64,000 nucleotides of DNA from DATBVX01 sp963724625. GTDB lineage: Bacteria; Pseudomonadota; Gammaproteobacteria; Steroidobacterales; Steroidobacteraceae. The position numbers and the translations under genes were made by a program. The notes beneath the pieces are model-generated. The model made no database searches. It saw only the letters and a program-made list of their open reading frames with translations, and was not told the origin of the DNA. Positions within the stretch are counted from its first letter, which is position 1, and each line of letters begins with the position of its first letter. Shown piece after piece: positions 26,717-35,691 of the stretch. The stretch covers positions 124,001-188,000 of the forward strand of contig CAVRVO010000030.1 of NCBI GenBank assembly GCA_963724625.1. The letters are read 5' to 3'.

Positions 26717-27988
26717 TAGTTTACCCGCTGCGCCCGCCGTCAGATCAGGAGTTGGAAAAATCAGCGCGCGGTTGCTTCGGTCGCGCCGTCCTGGGCCAGG
26801 ATCTTGCGATCCGGCGGGGCAGTTGCGTTGCGCAACCAGGTCGGCCACGCGGGTACCGGCCGGCGGGTTTTCATAGAAATATCCGCGGATGCCGGCGTGA
26901 ATTGCAGTCGCGAGCTCATCCTGCCGGCGCGGATCCCTGAGCCGCTTCTCCTCGCCGGGATTGGAGATGTACGCGGTTTCCACCAGCAATGATGGAATGT
27001 CGGGCGATTTCAACACTACGAATCCAGCCTGCTGCACGGCACGCTTGCGTACTTCGCCGACGCGATCGAGCTCGACGAGCACGCGTTCCGCGGCCGTGAG
27101 GCTCGCCGTCAGGCTCGCCGTTTGCGAGAGATCAAGCAGGACCGAGGCAAGCACGTTGTCTTTATCGTCCAGTGAAACACCGCCGATCAGGTCCGAGGCG
27201 TTCTCCCGCTCGGCCAGCCAGCGGGACGCCTCATCGCTCGCGCCACGCGGCGACAGGATGTACACGGAGGAGCCAGCGATGCTGCGATCGCGGATCGAAT
27301 CGGCGTGAACCGAGACGAACAGGTCCGCTTTCTGCGCGCGCGCCTTGCTCATGCGATCACGCAAGGTGACGTAATAGTCGCCATCGCGAATCAGCGTGGC
27401 ACGCATACCGGGCTCGCGATTGACCCTGTCAGCGAGGGCGCGCGCAACGGCGAGCACCACATCTTTTTCCCGCGTCCCGTTGCGACCGGTCGCACCTGGG
27501 TCATCGCCGCCATGGCCGGCGTCGATTGCGATCATGAGATCACGTGATGAATCGCTGAGCGGTGCGTGCTGCACCTTCACCGGCGCCGGGTCGCCAGGCA
27601 GATCGAGATCGATGACGAGGCGATTGCCGTAGGTTTCGTTCGGCTCAACGGCAAAGCTCTTCGGCTGAACTGCAGAGCCGAGGTCGAGTACGATCCTCAG
27701 GCTTCCATCCTCGCGTGGACCAAGACGCACCTGTTTGATCACGCCCTGCCCCGCGGGTACCGCAAGATTGCCGGCAGCCGTGGCGCTCGCGACGTCGACG
27801 ACGACCCGATCGGGGTTTTGCAGCGTGAACAGATTGTGGGAGGCGGGGCCGCTCAGTTCGAGCACCACCCGCGTGTGATCGGGTCCGGACCAGAGCCGCA
27901 CATCACGGACTTCGACGGCGTGAACCGCACTGACGCCCAGAATCTGCAGGACAGCAAGAACGACGTACGGCGCGATTCTTTTCGACAT
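26666..27988 (-). CDS. amiC: N-acetylmuramoyl-L-alanine amidase, AMIN plus Amidase_3 (probable frameshift near 26836)
   Basis: A periplasmic Zn amidase that splits septal peptidoglycan. Signal peptide (VVLAVLQILGVSAVHA), AMIN domain about residues 24-125, Amidase_3 with IAIDAGHGGDDPGATG, zinc ligands in FVSVHADSI, and LLVETAYISNPGEEKRLRD. As read it has 440 residues with an odd tail that runs through the repeat at 26648-26716. Dropping one G at 26836-26837 instead gives a GC3-rich ending (LLRNATAPPDRKILAQDGAT) and a TGA at 26761, a 408-residue protein; I prefer that end. No LysM domain follows, unlike AmiB. The symbol is by family; AmiB is possible given the position next to mutL. Confidence 0.88.
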   Translation of the reverse strand: MSKRIAPYVVLAVLQILGVSAVHAVEVRDVRLWSGPDHTRVVLELSGPASHNLFTLQNPDRVVVDVASATAAGNLAVPAGQGVIKQVRLGPREDGSLRIVLDLGSAVQPKSFAVEPNETYGNRLVIDLDLPGDPAPVKVQHAPLSDSSRDLMIAIDAGHGGDDPGATGRNGTREKDVVLAVARALADRVNREPGMRATLIRDGDYYVTLRDRMSKARAQKADLFVSVHADSIRDRSIAGSSVYILSPRGASDEASRWLAERENASDLIGGVSLDDKDNVLASVLLDLSQTASLTASLTAAERVLVELDRVGEVRKRAVQQAGFVVLKSPDIPSLLVETAYISNPGEEKRLRDPRRQDELATAIHAGIRGYFYENPPAGTRVADLVAQRNCPAGSQDPGPGRRDRSNRALIFPTPDLTAGAAGKLLRLAPSQKPAEARSRA

Positions 27989-28017
27989 TGGGCCAGGGCC
28001 GAACTTTCGGTGCCGCT

Positions 28018-28047
28018 AATGTAAACCGGCCGATACGAAGTTTTCAA
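28018..28047 (-). promoter_or_regulatory. candidate sigma-70 promoter upstream of amiC
   Basis: On the minus strand, -35 TTGAAA (28047-28042), an 18-base spacer and -10 TACATT (28023-28018), 30 bp upstream of the amiC start. The region 28018-28080 is unusually AT-rich for this window. It would let amiC-mutL-miaA be transcribed separately from nnr-tsaE. Confidence 0.45.
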
Positions 28048-28088
28048 TATAAATTATGAACATAGGAAATCATCCTGAACGCTTACCT

Positions 28089-28587
28089 TCACAGCACTCG
28101 CGCTGCCAATCTCAGGCGCGCAAGCAGCGCTTCTCCCTGCCGGGCTTCGCCCGCGAAGTGCGATCTCTCGCCCGGGATCGGCGACCGAAAGCTCAATGTC
28201 GAGATCTGGCGCTGGTATTGCCCCAACTCCGTGCTCGGGCCACTCAATCAGGAAGACCCGCGCGGGCTCCAGCAGTTCTCGGATTCCAAGCGCTTCGATC
28301 TCCAGTGGTGACTGAACGCGGTAAAGGTCGAGGTGTGAAATTTCAAGGGACGCCACCGAGTAGCTCTCGAGCAGCGTGAATGTCGGACTGCGCACGGTGC
28401 CGGCGACGCCCAGCTCACGCAGGATGCCACGCACCAACGTCGTCTTCCCTGCACCGAGCTCGCCGGTGAGACCGATCACCAGCGGCGCGGTTGATGCAGT
28501 GTCTAGTGCACGCGCAATGTGCGCACCCAGGCGAAGGGTTGCGTCTGCGTCTGGCGCGTTCAGGTCGAGCGTTGTGGATTCAGACAT
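28089..28587 (-). CDS. tsaE: tRNA threonylcarbamoyladenosine biosynthesis ATPase TsaE, single-base frameshift near 28164
   Basis: A P-loop ATPase of the t6A37 pathway acting with TsaB and TsaD. The start MSESTTLDLNAPDADATLRL at 28587 fits the family. Walker A GLTGELGAGKTTLVRGILRE, SPTFTLLESY, HLDLYRV and FLIEWPEHG are intact. As read, the frame runs to 28054 with a foreign-looking tail. Removing one base near 28164 gives SHFAGEARQGEALLARLRLA and a stop at 28089, the usual TsaE ending and about 165 residues. The break is after all catalytic motifs. The start overlaps the end of nnr by 28 bp. Confidence 0.88.
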
Positions 28588-30048
28588 GCCGGCAACCGAG
28601 CGATCACATCGCTCGCGATCATTCCACGTTCTCCGCCCTGCGCGGCCGCATCGCCGGCCAGCGCGTGAGCGAGTACCGCTGCACGCGCCGCGGTCCATGG
28701 ATCGTGAAGCTGCGCGAACAAAGCACCTACGATACCGGCGAGCACATCTCCCATGCCCGGCGTGGCCATGCCCGGATTGCCGCGATTGCAGAGGGCCGGT
28801 ATACGACCGCTCGTGCCGACGAGCGTGCCGGCACCCTTGAGAACGATCACGCCGCCAAAGCGCGTGTGCAATTGCTCGAGCGCCGCCAGGCGATCATCCT
28901 GGACTGGCCTGCGCTTCGAGCCCGAGCAGGCGCGCCGCTTCGCCCGGGTGCGGCGTAAGAATCCAGTCTTCGCGCCGGCGCGGCGTCGTCGCCAACAGAT
29001 TAAGTGCGTCCGCATCGAGCACCAGAGGACGTTCCGCGTCCAGTACGCAATCGAATATCGCGCGAGCCCACGTGTCGCGCCCGAGGCCGGGTCCCGCGAC
29101 TATCAGGTCCGCACGCTCAATCAGTGGTTGCAGTGACGGCAGGTCCTCAACCGCATGACACATGAGCTCTGGACGTCCGGCCATTACCGCAGTGACATTT
29201 GCGGCGCGCGTCGCCACCGTGACCAATCCAGCGCCACTGCGCAGGCACGCTTCGGCGCACAATCGCGCCGCTCCCGGCATGCCTGAGCCGCCGGCGACGA
29301 TCAGCACGTGGCCAAAATCGCCCTTATGAGCGGTGCGCCGCCGGCGCGGCAAGACGCGGGAAATAAAATCACGATCAAGCCGTTCGACCGCTGGTTCGGC
29401 AAGCACCGCCGGCGGTGCGACTTCGAGCGCATCGAACTCGATCTCACCGGTTGCATCGGGACCGCCACCGAGAAACAAACCGGTCTTCAACCCAATGAAA
29501 GAAATGGTGCGCATCGCTTGAATGCAGCGTCCCATGATGCGGCCCGTATCGGCATGCAGACCGCTCGGCAGGTCGATCGCCAGCACGGGCGTGCCGGCCG
29601 AGTTGACCTGATCAACGATCGCGCAGACACGTTCGTCGAGCGGTCGGTCGAGTCCGGTGCCAAGCAACGCATCGGCGATGACATCGTTACCCTCGAGCAT
29701 CGCGAGATCGAACGGCTGGACCGGCACCGCGCTGGTACTGCATTCCTGCCATGCGCGTCGCGCATCACCGCTCAGGCGCTCGGGCGCAACGATGCTCGCG
29801 ACTTTGACCTTGAGGCCGGCATGCTGGGCGAGCGCTGCCAGAACGTAGCCGTCGCCGCCGTTGTTTCCGCCGCCGCACAAGACCAGGATCCGTTGCGCTT
29901 GTGGCCAGCGTGCGCGCAAAGAGCGCAGCGCCGCCTGACCTGCGCGCGTCATCAAGGTAAACCCGGGAACACCCAGCGTGTCGATCGCGTAGCGGTCGAT
30001 TGCGCGCACCTGAGCGGCGGTATAAAGAGCGGTAGGAAGACTGGCCAC
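28560..30048 (-). CDS. nnr: bifunctional NAD(P)HX epimerase/dehydratase, single-base frameshift near 28908
   Basis: Repairs hydrated NAD(P)H. The N-terminal YjeF_N epimerase (GGGNNGGDGYVLAALAQHAG, DALLGTGLDRPLDERV, IDLPSGLHADTG) is followed by the ADP-dependent dehydratase (KGDFGHVLIVAGGSGMPGAA, GLGRDTWARAIFD, LDADALNLLA, LTPHPGEAARLLG). After LLGLEAQ the frame breaks; dropping one G at 28908-28909 continues with PVQDDRLAALEQLHTRFGGV, VLKGAGTLVG, GNPGMATPGMGDVLAGIVGA to the stop at 28560, about 495 residues. The GTG start at 30048 gives VASLPTALYTAAQVRAIDRY. A TATAAT hexamer ends only 7 bases upstream of it, so the mRNA could be leaderless. Divergent from queG. Confidence 0.9.
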
Positions 30049-30107
30049 GGTGATGATTATACTGACGCAGCCAAGCGGCTTCGGGTATCCGGGACCGCGA
30101 GCCAGCC

Positions 30108-31220
30108 ATGAAAGTACCTCGTCCAGGTGTATCCCGCACACCAGCGCCGCCCGTTCCCGCAACGCAGGCGATCGATCCCGTCAGCCTCGCATCGCTGATC
30201 AAGCGGTGGGGCGAGGAGCTTGGCTTTCAGCAGGTGGGCATCGCAGGCATCACGCTGGGTGAAGACGAAATGCATCTGAAGGAATGGCTCGCGCGTGGCT
30301 GGCACGGCGACATGGACTACATGGCTCGTCATGGCCTGCGTCGCAGCCGTCCCGCAGATCTCGTTCCCGGCACGCTGCGCGTGGTCTCGGTCCGCATGGA
30401 CTACCTGCCGCCCTCGAGCCGCGATGCCTGGTCCGTGATGGGTGATCCGGAGCGCGGTTTCATTTCGCGCTACGCGCTGGGGCGCGATTATCACAAGACG
30501 TTGCGGCAGCGGCTCCAGAAGCTCGCCGATCGCATCGTCGCAGCGGTCGGACCCTTCGGCTACCGGGTATTCGTGGACAGTGCACCAGTACTCGAGAAAG
30601 CGCTGGCCCGCGATGCCGGGCTTGGCTGGATCGGCAAGCATACGAATCTTCTCAATCGCAAGGCAGGCTCGTGGTTCTTTCTCGGCGAGCTGTTCACCGA
30701 TTTGCCGCTGCCCATCGACGCAGCACCCACCAACCATTGCGGTAGTTGCACCGCGTGCATCGATATCTGTCCGACGCGCGCCATTCGCGGCCCATACCAG
30801 CTCGATGCGCGCCGCTGCATTTCCTATCTCACCATCGAGCATCGCGGCTCGATCCCCGTGGAGCTGCGCAAGCCAATGGGTAACCGCATCTACGGTTGCG
30901 ACGATTGTCAGCTCGTGTGCCCGTGGAATCGTTATGCGCGACCGACGGGTGAGGTCGATTTCAAACCTCGCCACGGACTCGACGATGTCGCACTCGCAGA
31001 CCTGTTCGCATGGTCAGAGAACATCTTCCAGAAGCGCACTGCGGGCAGCGCCATCCGCCGCATTGGGTACGAGCGCTGGCTGCGCAACATTGCGGTGGCG
31101 CTCGGCAATGCGCCGCGCCTGCCGGCGATTCAAGCAGCACTCGAACGCCGTCGTGACGATCCGTCAGCGCTGGTGCGCGAACATGTGGGTTGGGCAGTGC
31201 AGGAGCAAACGCGCAAATAA
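30108..31220 (+). CDS. queG: epoxyqueuosine reductase QueG
   Basis: A 370-residue cobalamin- and [4Fe-4S]-dependent enzyme for the last step of queuosine synthesis in tRNA. Motifs: LGFQQVGIAGITLGEDEMHL, MARHGLRRSRPADLVPGTLR, VDSAPVLEKALARDAGLGWI, GKHTNLLNRKAGSWFFLGEL, and two ferredoxin-like cysteine sets, CGSCTACIDICPTRAI and YGCDDCQLVCPWN. A HEAT-like C-terminus (GNAPRLPAIQAALERRRDDP) completes it. The first 20 residues are Pro-rich and may include a few too many; an alternative start would lie further in. Divergent from nnr, convergent with panC. Confidence 0.95.
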   Translation: MKVPRPGVSRTPAPPVPATQAIDPVSLASLIKRWGEELGFQQVGIAGITLGEDEMHLKEWLARGWHGDMDYMARHGLRRSRPADLVPGTLRVVSVRMDYLPPSSRDAWSVMGDPERGFISRYALGRDYHKTLRQRLQKLADRIVAAVGPFGYRVFVDSAPVLEKALARDAGLGWIGKHTNLLNRKAGSWFFLGELFTDLPLPIDAAPTNHCGSCTACIDICPTRAIRGPYQLDARRCISYLTIEHRGSIPVELRKPMGNRIYGCDDCQLVCPWNRYARPTGEVDFKPRHGLDDVALADLFAWSENIFQKRTAGSAIRRIGYERWLRNIAVALGNAPRLPAIQAALERRRDDPSALVREHVGWAVQEQTRK

Positions 31221-31246
31221 ATAGGGAGTGCGCTCAATCGTGATCG

Positions 31247-32104
31247 CTACTTTTTAGGCCTTTGCACTTTGACGTTATCGATCAGCCTGGCCCTGCCCAG
31301 CCGCGCCGCAGCGAGTATCCTGATCTCGGCCGTTCGGTCCTGCACAGGGCGCAGGTCATGTGCCTGGCGGATCGCGAAGTAATCCGGGCGAAATCCCGCT
31401 TCGACCAGGTTCTGCATTCCCGCCTGCTCCACGCGCTCAAATTGAGTCGCACCGCCCTCCACTTCGCGCCGTGCCGCTTCCAGGGCAGCAAACAATCGCG
31501 GGGCGATCGCGCGTTCCTCCGCGCTGAGATAACGGTTGCGCGAGCTCAGTGCCAATCCATCGGCATCGCGTGTCGTCGGCATGCCACGCACCTCGATCGG
31601 CATGCACAAGTCGGTCACCAGGCGACGAATGATCAGCAACTGCTGGTAATCCTTCTCGCCGAACAGGGCGACATCGGGCTGGACCAGGTTGAGGAGCTTT
31701 GCCACGACTGTCGCGACGCCTGCGAAATGACCGGGTCGAAAAGCGCCGCACAGTACGTTCGAGAGTTCTGGCACGTCGACAATGGTGCTGTGCTCATGCC
31801 CCGCCGGGTAGATGTCGGCCACTTCGGGCTGAAACAGCAGATCGGCGCGGGCTTTCTCGAGCAGCCGGCGATCCTCCTCGGGCGTGCGCGGATACGCGGT
31901 GAAATCCTCGTTGGGACCGAACTGGAGCGGATTGACGAAGATGCTGACGATGACGCGCTGGGCCGCGTCTCGCGCTTGCGCGACCAGGCGGCTGTGCCCG
32001 TCGTGCAGGTTGCCCATGGTCGCAACCAGGGCGATACGATGGTGCTGGCGCCGCCATTGCGATACGAGCTCACGAAGCGGTGCAATGCGCGCGAGCTCTT
32101 CCAT
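31247..32104 (-). CDS. panC: pantothenate synthetase
   Basis: A 285-residue ligase that joins pantoate and beta-alanine with ATP. Motifs: VATMGNLHDGHSRLVAQARD (HxGH nucleotidyl-transferase signature), SIFVNPLQFGPNEDFTAYPR, NVLCGAFRPGHFAGVATVVA, DVALFGEKDYQQLLIIRRLV and LALSSRNRYLSAEER. Its start directly abuts the panB stop (32104/32105). Last gene of the pcnB-folK-dNK-panB-panC run. Confidence 0.97.
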   Translation of the reverse strand: MEELARIAPLRELVSQWRRQHHRIALVATMGNLHDGHSRLVAQARDAAQRVIVSIFVNPLQFGPNEDFTAYPRTPEEDRRLLEKARADLLFQPEVADIYPAGHEHSTIVDVPELSNVLCGAFRPGHFAGVATVVAKLLNLVQPDVALFGEKDYQQLLIIRRLVTDLCMPIEVRGMPTTRDADGLALSSRNRYLSAEERAIAPRLFAALEAARREVEGGATQFERVEQAGMQNLVEAGFRPDYFAIRQAHDLRPVQDRTAEIRILAAARLGRARLIDNVKVQRPKK

Positions 32105-32932
32105 TCAGAAGCAGTGCTCGGGCGCCGGGTAACTGCGATCTTTCACCGCTCGCACGTAGTTCTTCGCCGCCTGCAACGGGCTGCCCGCGCCTTCCATGAA
32201 ATTGCGCGTAAAGCGCGGCTTGCGCCCGGTGGTGATGTCGAGAATGTCGTACAGGACCAGAATCTGTCCGTCGACGTCAGGGCCGGCGCCGATGCCGATC
32301 ACCGGCACCTCGAGCTCGCGCGTGATGGTCTTGCCCAGCGCCGAAGGAATGCACTCGAGCAGCACGATGTCCGCGCCCGCCGCTTCGAGCGCCTGGGCGT
32401 CATCGAGCATCTGTTTCGCCGTCTGCTCCTCACGGCCCTGCACCCTGAACCCGCCGATCTTGTGAACTGATTGCGGCTTCAGACCGAGGTGAGCGCAGAC
32501 CGCGATGTCGTGGCCGGCCAGGAACTCGACAATCTCGAGCTGTCCCGCGCCGCCCTCGAGCTTCACCATCTTCGCGCCACCTTCCTGCATGAGGCGCACC
32601 GCGTTCTGCAGTGCCTGCTCTTTGGAGGAGTAGCTCATGAACGGCATGTCGGCCACGAGAAACGGGCGATACAGTGCACGCGCCACGATGCGGCTGTGAT
32701 AGATCACGTGCTCCATGGTTACGGGCACCGTCGTGTCGTGGCCCTGGATCACCATGCCGAGCGAGTCACCGACGAGCACCAGATCCACATCGGCTTCGTC
32801 GAGCAGCACGGCGAAGCTCGCGTCGTAGCAGGTCAGGCAGGCGATCTTTTCGCCATCGGCCTTCATCTTTCCGAGCGTCGCTACGTTGACGGGCGGGCGC
32901 GCCGAGCCGCGCAATTGCAGCTGGGTATACAT
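32105..32932 (-). CDS. panB: 3-methyl-2-oxobutanoate hydroxymethyltransferase
   Basis: A 275-residue TIM-barrel enzyme that makes ketopantoate, the first step of pantothenate synthesis. Motifs: KIACLTCYDASFAVLLDEAD, LVGDSLGMVIQGHDTTVPVT, VVADMPFMSYSS-type (reads LVADMPFMSYSSKEQALQNA), AHLGLKPQSVHKIGGFRVQG and LVPVIGIGAGPDVDGQILVL-type. Immediately upstream of panC. Confidence 0.96.
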   Translation of the reverse strand: MYTQLQLRGSARPPVNVATLGKMKADGEKIACLTCYDASFAVLLDEADVDLVLVGDSLGMVIQGHDTTVPVTMEHVIYHSRIVARALYRPFLVADMPFMSYSSKEQALQNAVRLMQEGGAKMVKLEGGAGQLEIVEFLAGHDIAVCAHLGLKPQSVHKIGGFRVQGREEQTAKQMLDDAQALEAAGADIVLLECIPSALGKTITRELEVPVIGIGAGPDVDGQILVLYDILDITTGRKPRFTRNFMEGAGSPLQAAKNYVRAVKDRSYPAPEHCF

Positions 32933-32983
32933 GGGAGGAGTGAGAATGGCTTACTTTGCCGGCAACAATCAACCGCCGTGGTT

Positions 32984-33643
32984 CTACCGATCCAGGCCGC
33001 TGGGCGCGGGATTGAAGTACTGCCGGCCACGGCGCATGCGCTGAATTTCGCGAAGCAGCAGGTCGTAGTCCGGTTCGCTGTTGGCGAGGTCGATGGCGCC
33101 AGTGTTGACGATCAGCAGCGGCGCCGCGTCGTAGTGCAGAAAGAAACGTGCGTAGGTGTCGGCGATCCGTTCGAGGTAACTGCGCTCGATGAGTTGCTCG
33201 TAGCGGATGCCGCGACGCGCGATACGCTCCATGAGCACATCCACGGGCGCCTGCAGGTAGATCACGAGGTCCGGCTTCGGTGCATCGATCGCAAGCCTTG
33301 CGTACACCTGCTCGTAGAGCGCGTACTCCTCGTCATCGAGCGTGACCCGCGCAAACAGCCGGTCCTTGTCGAGCAGATAGTCCGACACCCGCACGGGATC
33401 GAACATGTCCTGCTGCCGGAATTCCTGCAGTTGGCGGGCGCGCTGGAACAGAAAGAAGAGCTGCGTTGGAAAGGCGGCGGTACGTGGATTGCGGTAGAAG
33501 CGTTCGAGAAACGGGTTCTCTTCGGTCTGCTCGAGAACCAGCTCACTACCGAAGCTCTGAGCCAGTCGCCGTGCAAGACTTGTCTTGCCGACGCCTATCG
33601 GGCCTTCGACAACGACGAAACGATGCACCGGCGCTGTCGACAT
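32984..33643 (-). CDS. deoxynucleoside kinase (dAK/dGK family)
   Basis: A 219-residue P-loop kinase: FVVVEGPIGVGKTSLARRLA near the N-terminus, LVLEQTEENPFLERFYRNPR, LFFLFQRARQLQEF, SDYLLDKDRLFARVTLDDEE, DLVIYLQAPVDVLMERIARR and YARFFLHYDAAPLLIVNT. The family phosphorylates deoxyadenosine or deoxyguanosine in nucleotide salvage; which one is not readable here. It sits 3 bp after folK, a position this kinase often takes in gammaproteobacterial folK-panB clusters. Confidence 0.88.
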   Translation of the reverse strand: MSTAPVHRFVVVEGPIGVGKTSLARRLAQSFGSELVLEQTEENPFLERFYRNPRTAAFPTQLFFLFQRARQLQEFRQQDMFDPVRVSDYLLDKDRLFARVTLDDEEYALYEQVYARLAIDAPKPDLVIYLQAPVDVLMERIARRGIRYEQLIERSYLERIADTYARFFLHYDAAPLLIVNTGAIDLANSEPDYDLLLREIQRMRRGRQYFNPAPSGLDR

Positions 33644-33646
33644 GCC

Positions 33647-34177
33647 CTAGCCTTCTCCGCGAAGTGAACCCGAAGCGCGCATCAAGGGCTCGAGTCCGGC
33701 CGTGCCCAGTCGTCGTGCGAGCTCCTCGACCGGGCCACGACCCGGGATCAGCAATGCTGGCGCAAAGTCGGCGAGAGGATACAGGACGAAATTGCGCTCA
33801 TGAATACCGGGGTGCGGCAATATCAGATCCGGTTCCTGCACCTCGAGGTCATCGTACAGAAGCAGGTCCAGGTCGATGCGGCGGGGTCCCCAGCGAAGGA
33901 GCGGCGCCGTGCGTCCCATGTCGCGCTCGATACGCCGGAGCTCGTCGAGCAACTCGCGCGCCGGCAGCTGGGTCAGCAGGCCCGCGACCGCATTGACGAA
34001 ACGGGGCTGGTCCTGCGGCCCCATCGGTTGGCTCGCGTAGAGGCGCGAGTTCATGACCCGTTGCGTGCCAGGGATCCCGGCCAGCAGCTCGAGAGCCGCT
34101 TCAACCTGTCTCTCGGGACCGTCGAGGTTGCTGCCCAGTGCGACGTAGGCCGGCACCCAGTGTGTCAGCAGACTCAC
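33647..34177 (-). CDS. folK: 2-amino-4-hydroxy-6-hydroxymethyldihydropteridine pyrophosphokinase
   Basis: A 176-residue folate-pathway kinase that transfers pyrophosphate from ATP to the pterin. Motifs: AYVALGSNLDGPERQVEAAL, SRLYASQPMGPQDQPRFVNA, RWGPRRIDLDLLLYDD and LPHPGIHERNFVLYPLADFA. The start overlaps the pcnB stop by four bases (34174-34177), so translation is probably coupled. Confidence 0.96.
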   Translation of the reverse strand: MSLLTHWVPAYVALGSNLDGPERQVEAALELLAGIPGTQRVMNSRLYASQPMGPQDQPRFVNAVAGLLTQLPARELLDELRRIERDMGRTAPLLRWGPRRIDLDLLLYDDLEVQEPDLILPHPGIHERNFVLYPLADFAPALLIPGRGPVEELARRLGTAGLEPLMRASGSLRGEG

Positions 34178-35541
34178 GAAGACGTCGAACCTCTACGCCG
34201 GTGACGGCGACGACGAGGGCGTCGTGTGCCCGCAGCGTGAGTAACACCCGACGCCGGAGTCACCATTACGTCGCGCTCGGCCGCGGTGGCGGTCTGCACG
34301 TCGGTCCACCACTTCGCGATCTCGGCATCCTCGGCGCCGACTTTCGCACGCAGCAAAAGCAGGTCATATGCCGCCCGAAAGCGCGGATGGTGCAGGAGCG
34401 ACAGGGCCTTCTTGCCTTCGCGGCGCCGGAACCGTGGTTGCAGTGTGAACATCTCCCGCATCGGCAAGGTAAAACGGCGCGGAATGGAGACCCGTGCCTG
34501 CTGTTCACGCACCGTCTCCTCGCACGCGTTGAACAGAGCGAGCGCTTCTGGCTGCCCATTGCCCTGCAGCTCGGCGGCGCGCTCGCTCACCGGCCCATAG
34601 AACAGGATCGCAAACAGGAATGTCGGCGTGACCGGCTTGTCCGCGGCGACGCGTGCGTCGGTACCTTCCAGCCCCGCCTGCAACAGGCGCGCTTCCGGAC
34701 TTTCCGGTTTACGCCTCAGGAGTGCGGCGACCTGCGCGAACAGAGGTTCGAGCAGGTGATAGCGCTCGAGAAGCCGTAACGACTTCAGCCCGAACCCGCT
34801 CAGGAAGAGTTTGAGCGTTTCATCGAACAGCCGCGCGGCCGGTACATGTGTGAGTAGATACGCGAGCTCGCGAATGGGCGCTTCGGTGTGAGACTCGATC
34901 GAGAAGTCGAGCTTCGCGGCGAAACGCACCGCGCGCAGCATGCGGACCGGATCTTCGTGGTAACGAGTGACCGGATCACCGATCAGTCGCAGACGCCGGG
35001 CGGTGACATCCTCGACTCCACCCACGAAGTCCCACACGGAGAAGTCCTCGATGTTGTAGTACAGCGCATTCGCGGTGAAATCGCGCCGCCACACGTCCTC
35101 CTCGATGGTGCCGTACACGTTGTCGCGCAAGATTCGACCGCGGGCATCGAGCACGCGCTGCGCGGCCGGATCGGTAGCATGCCACTCATCTTCATCGCGC
35201 TCCTCGGGTACCCACTGGTGTGCCGCGCGAAAGGTCGCGACCTCGACCACCTCATTGCCGAAGTACACGTGCGCGAGACGAAAGCGCCGGCCGATGAGCC
35301 TGCAGTTGCGAAACAGTGTGCGCACCTCATCGGGCGAGGCGTTGGTGGCGATGTCGAAATCCTTGGGCTGCAAGCCGAGCAGCAGGTCGCGGACGCTCCC
35401 GCCTACCAGGAACGCCTGGTAGCCGCCTTCCTTGAGGCGGTACAGGACTCTCAGCGCGTTCGCGGAGATCGCGGCACGCGAGATCGGATGTTCGGAACGC
35501 GGAACGACCGTCGGTTGCGCTCCGGATGGGGCGAGGTTCAA
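34174..35541 (-). CDS. pcnB: poly(A) polymerase I
   Basis: A nucleotidyltransferase that adds poly(A) tails and promotes RNA decay. Catalytic head GYQAFLVGGSVRDLLLGLQP followed by KDFDIATNASPDEVRTLF, then RRFRLAHVYFGNEVVEVATF, RRDFTANALYYNIEDFSVWD and VTRYHEDPVRMLRAVRFAAK. The C-terminus is strongly basic (GTRRPRRRRHRRRG), as is usual for PcnB. The frame is open through the tRNA-Glu region to 36033, but that extension is antisense to the tRNA. I choose TTG 35541 (about 455 residues), just inside the tRNA-Glu promoter; no ATG or GTG is available nearby, so the start is uncertain. Confidence 0.9.
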   Translation of the reverse strand: MNLAPSGAQPTVVPRSEHPISRAAISANALRVLYRLKEGGYQAFLVGGSVRDLLLGLQPKDFDIATNASPDEVRTLFRNCRLIGRRFRLAHVYFGNEVVEVATFRAAHQWVPEERDEDEWHATDPAAQRVLDARGRILRDNVYGTIEEDVWRRDFTANALYYNIEDFSVWDFVGGVEDVTARRLRLIGDPVTRYHEDPVRMLRAVRFAAKLDFSIESHTEAPIRELAYLLTHVPAARLFDETLKLFLSGFGLKSLRLLERYHLLEPLFAQVAALLRRKPESPEARLLQAGLEGTDARVAADKPVTPTFLFAILFYGPVSERAAELQGNGQPEALALFNACEETVREQQARVSIPRRFTLPMREMFTLQPRFRRREGKKALSLLHHPRFRAAYDLLLLRAKVGAEDAEIAKWWTDVQTATAAERDVMVTPASGVTHAAGTRRPRRRRHRRRGSTSS

Positions 35542-35554
35542 ATTGGTTTTTCGC

Positions 35555-35582
35555 TTGAGGGCCGAAAGGCGGGCCGTATAAT
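35555..35582 (+). promoter_or_regulatory. sigma-70 promoter of tRNA-Glu
   Basis: -35 TTGAGG (35555-35560), 16-base spacer, perfect -10 TATAAT (35577-35582), followed by a GC-rich discriminator (ACCGCGCCC), which is typical of stringently controlled stable-RNA promoters. It lies divergently just upstream of pcnB. Confidence 0.75.
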
Positions 35583-35610
35583 ACCGCGCCCGATCGCGCG
35601 CCAACCAAAC

Positions 35611-35686
35611 GCTCCCATCGTCTAGAGGCCCAGGACACAGCCCTCTCAAGGCTGGTACGAGGGTTCGAATCCCTCTGGGAGCGCCA
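35611..35686 (+). tRNA. tRNA-Glu (CTC)
   Basis: A 76-nt gene: acceptor GCTCCCA pairs with TGGGAGC; D arm GTCTAGAGGCCCAGGACA; anticodon stem CAGCC/GGCTG around the loop CTCTCAA gives anticodon CTC; T arm GAGGGTTCGAATCCCTC; discriminator G and encoded CCA. The body matches bacterial tRNA-Glu. Its last 31 bases are repeated imperfectly 8.4 kb downstream (44074-44104), marking it as a probable integration site. Confidence 0.96.
35656..35686 (+). repeat. att-like direct repeat, left copy (3' end of tRNA-Glu)
   Basis: The 31 bases from TACGAGG to the terminal CCA recur at 44074-44104 with 28 identities. With one gap, similarity extends a further 8 bases to the left, into the anticodon stem. Integrating elements use exactly this part of tRNA genes and restore the tRNA at one end. 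Confidence 0.7.
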
Positions 35687-35691
35687 ATATA

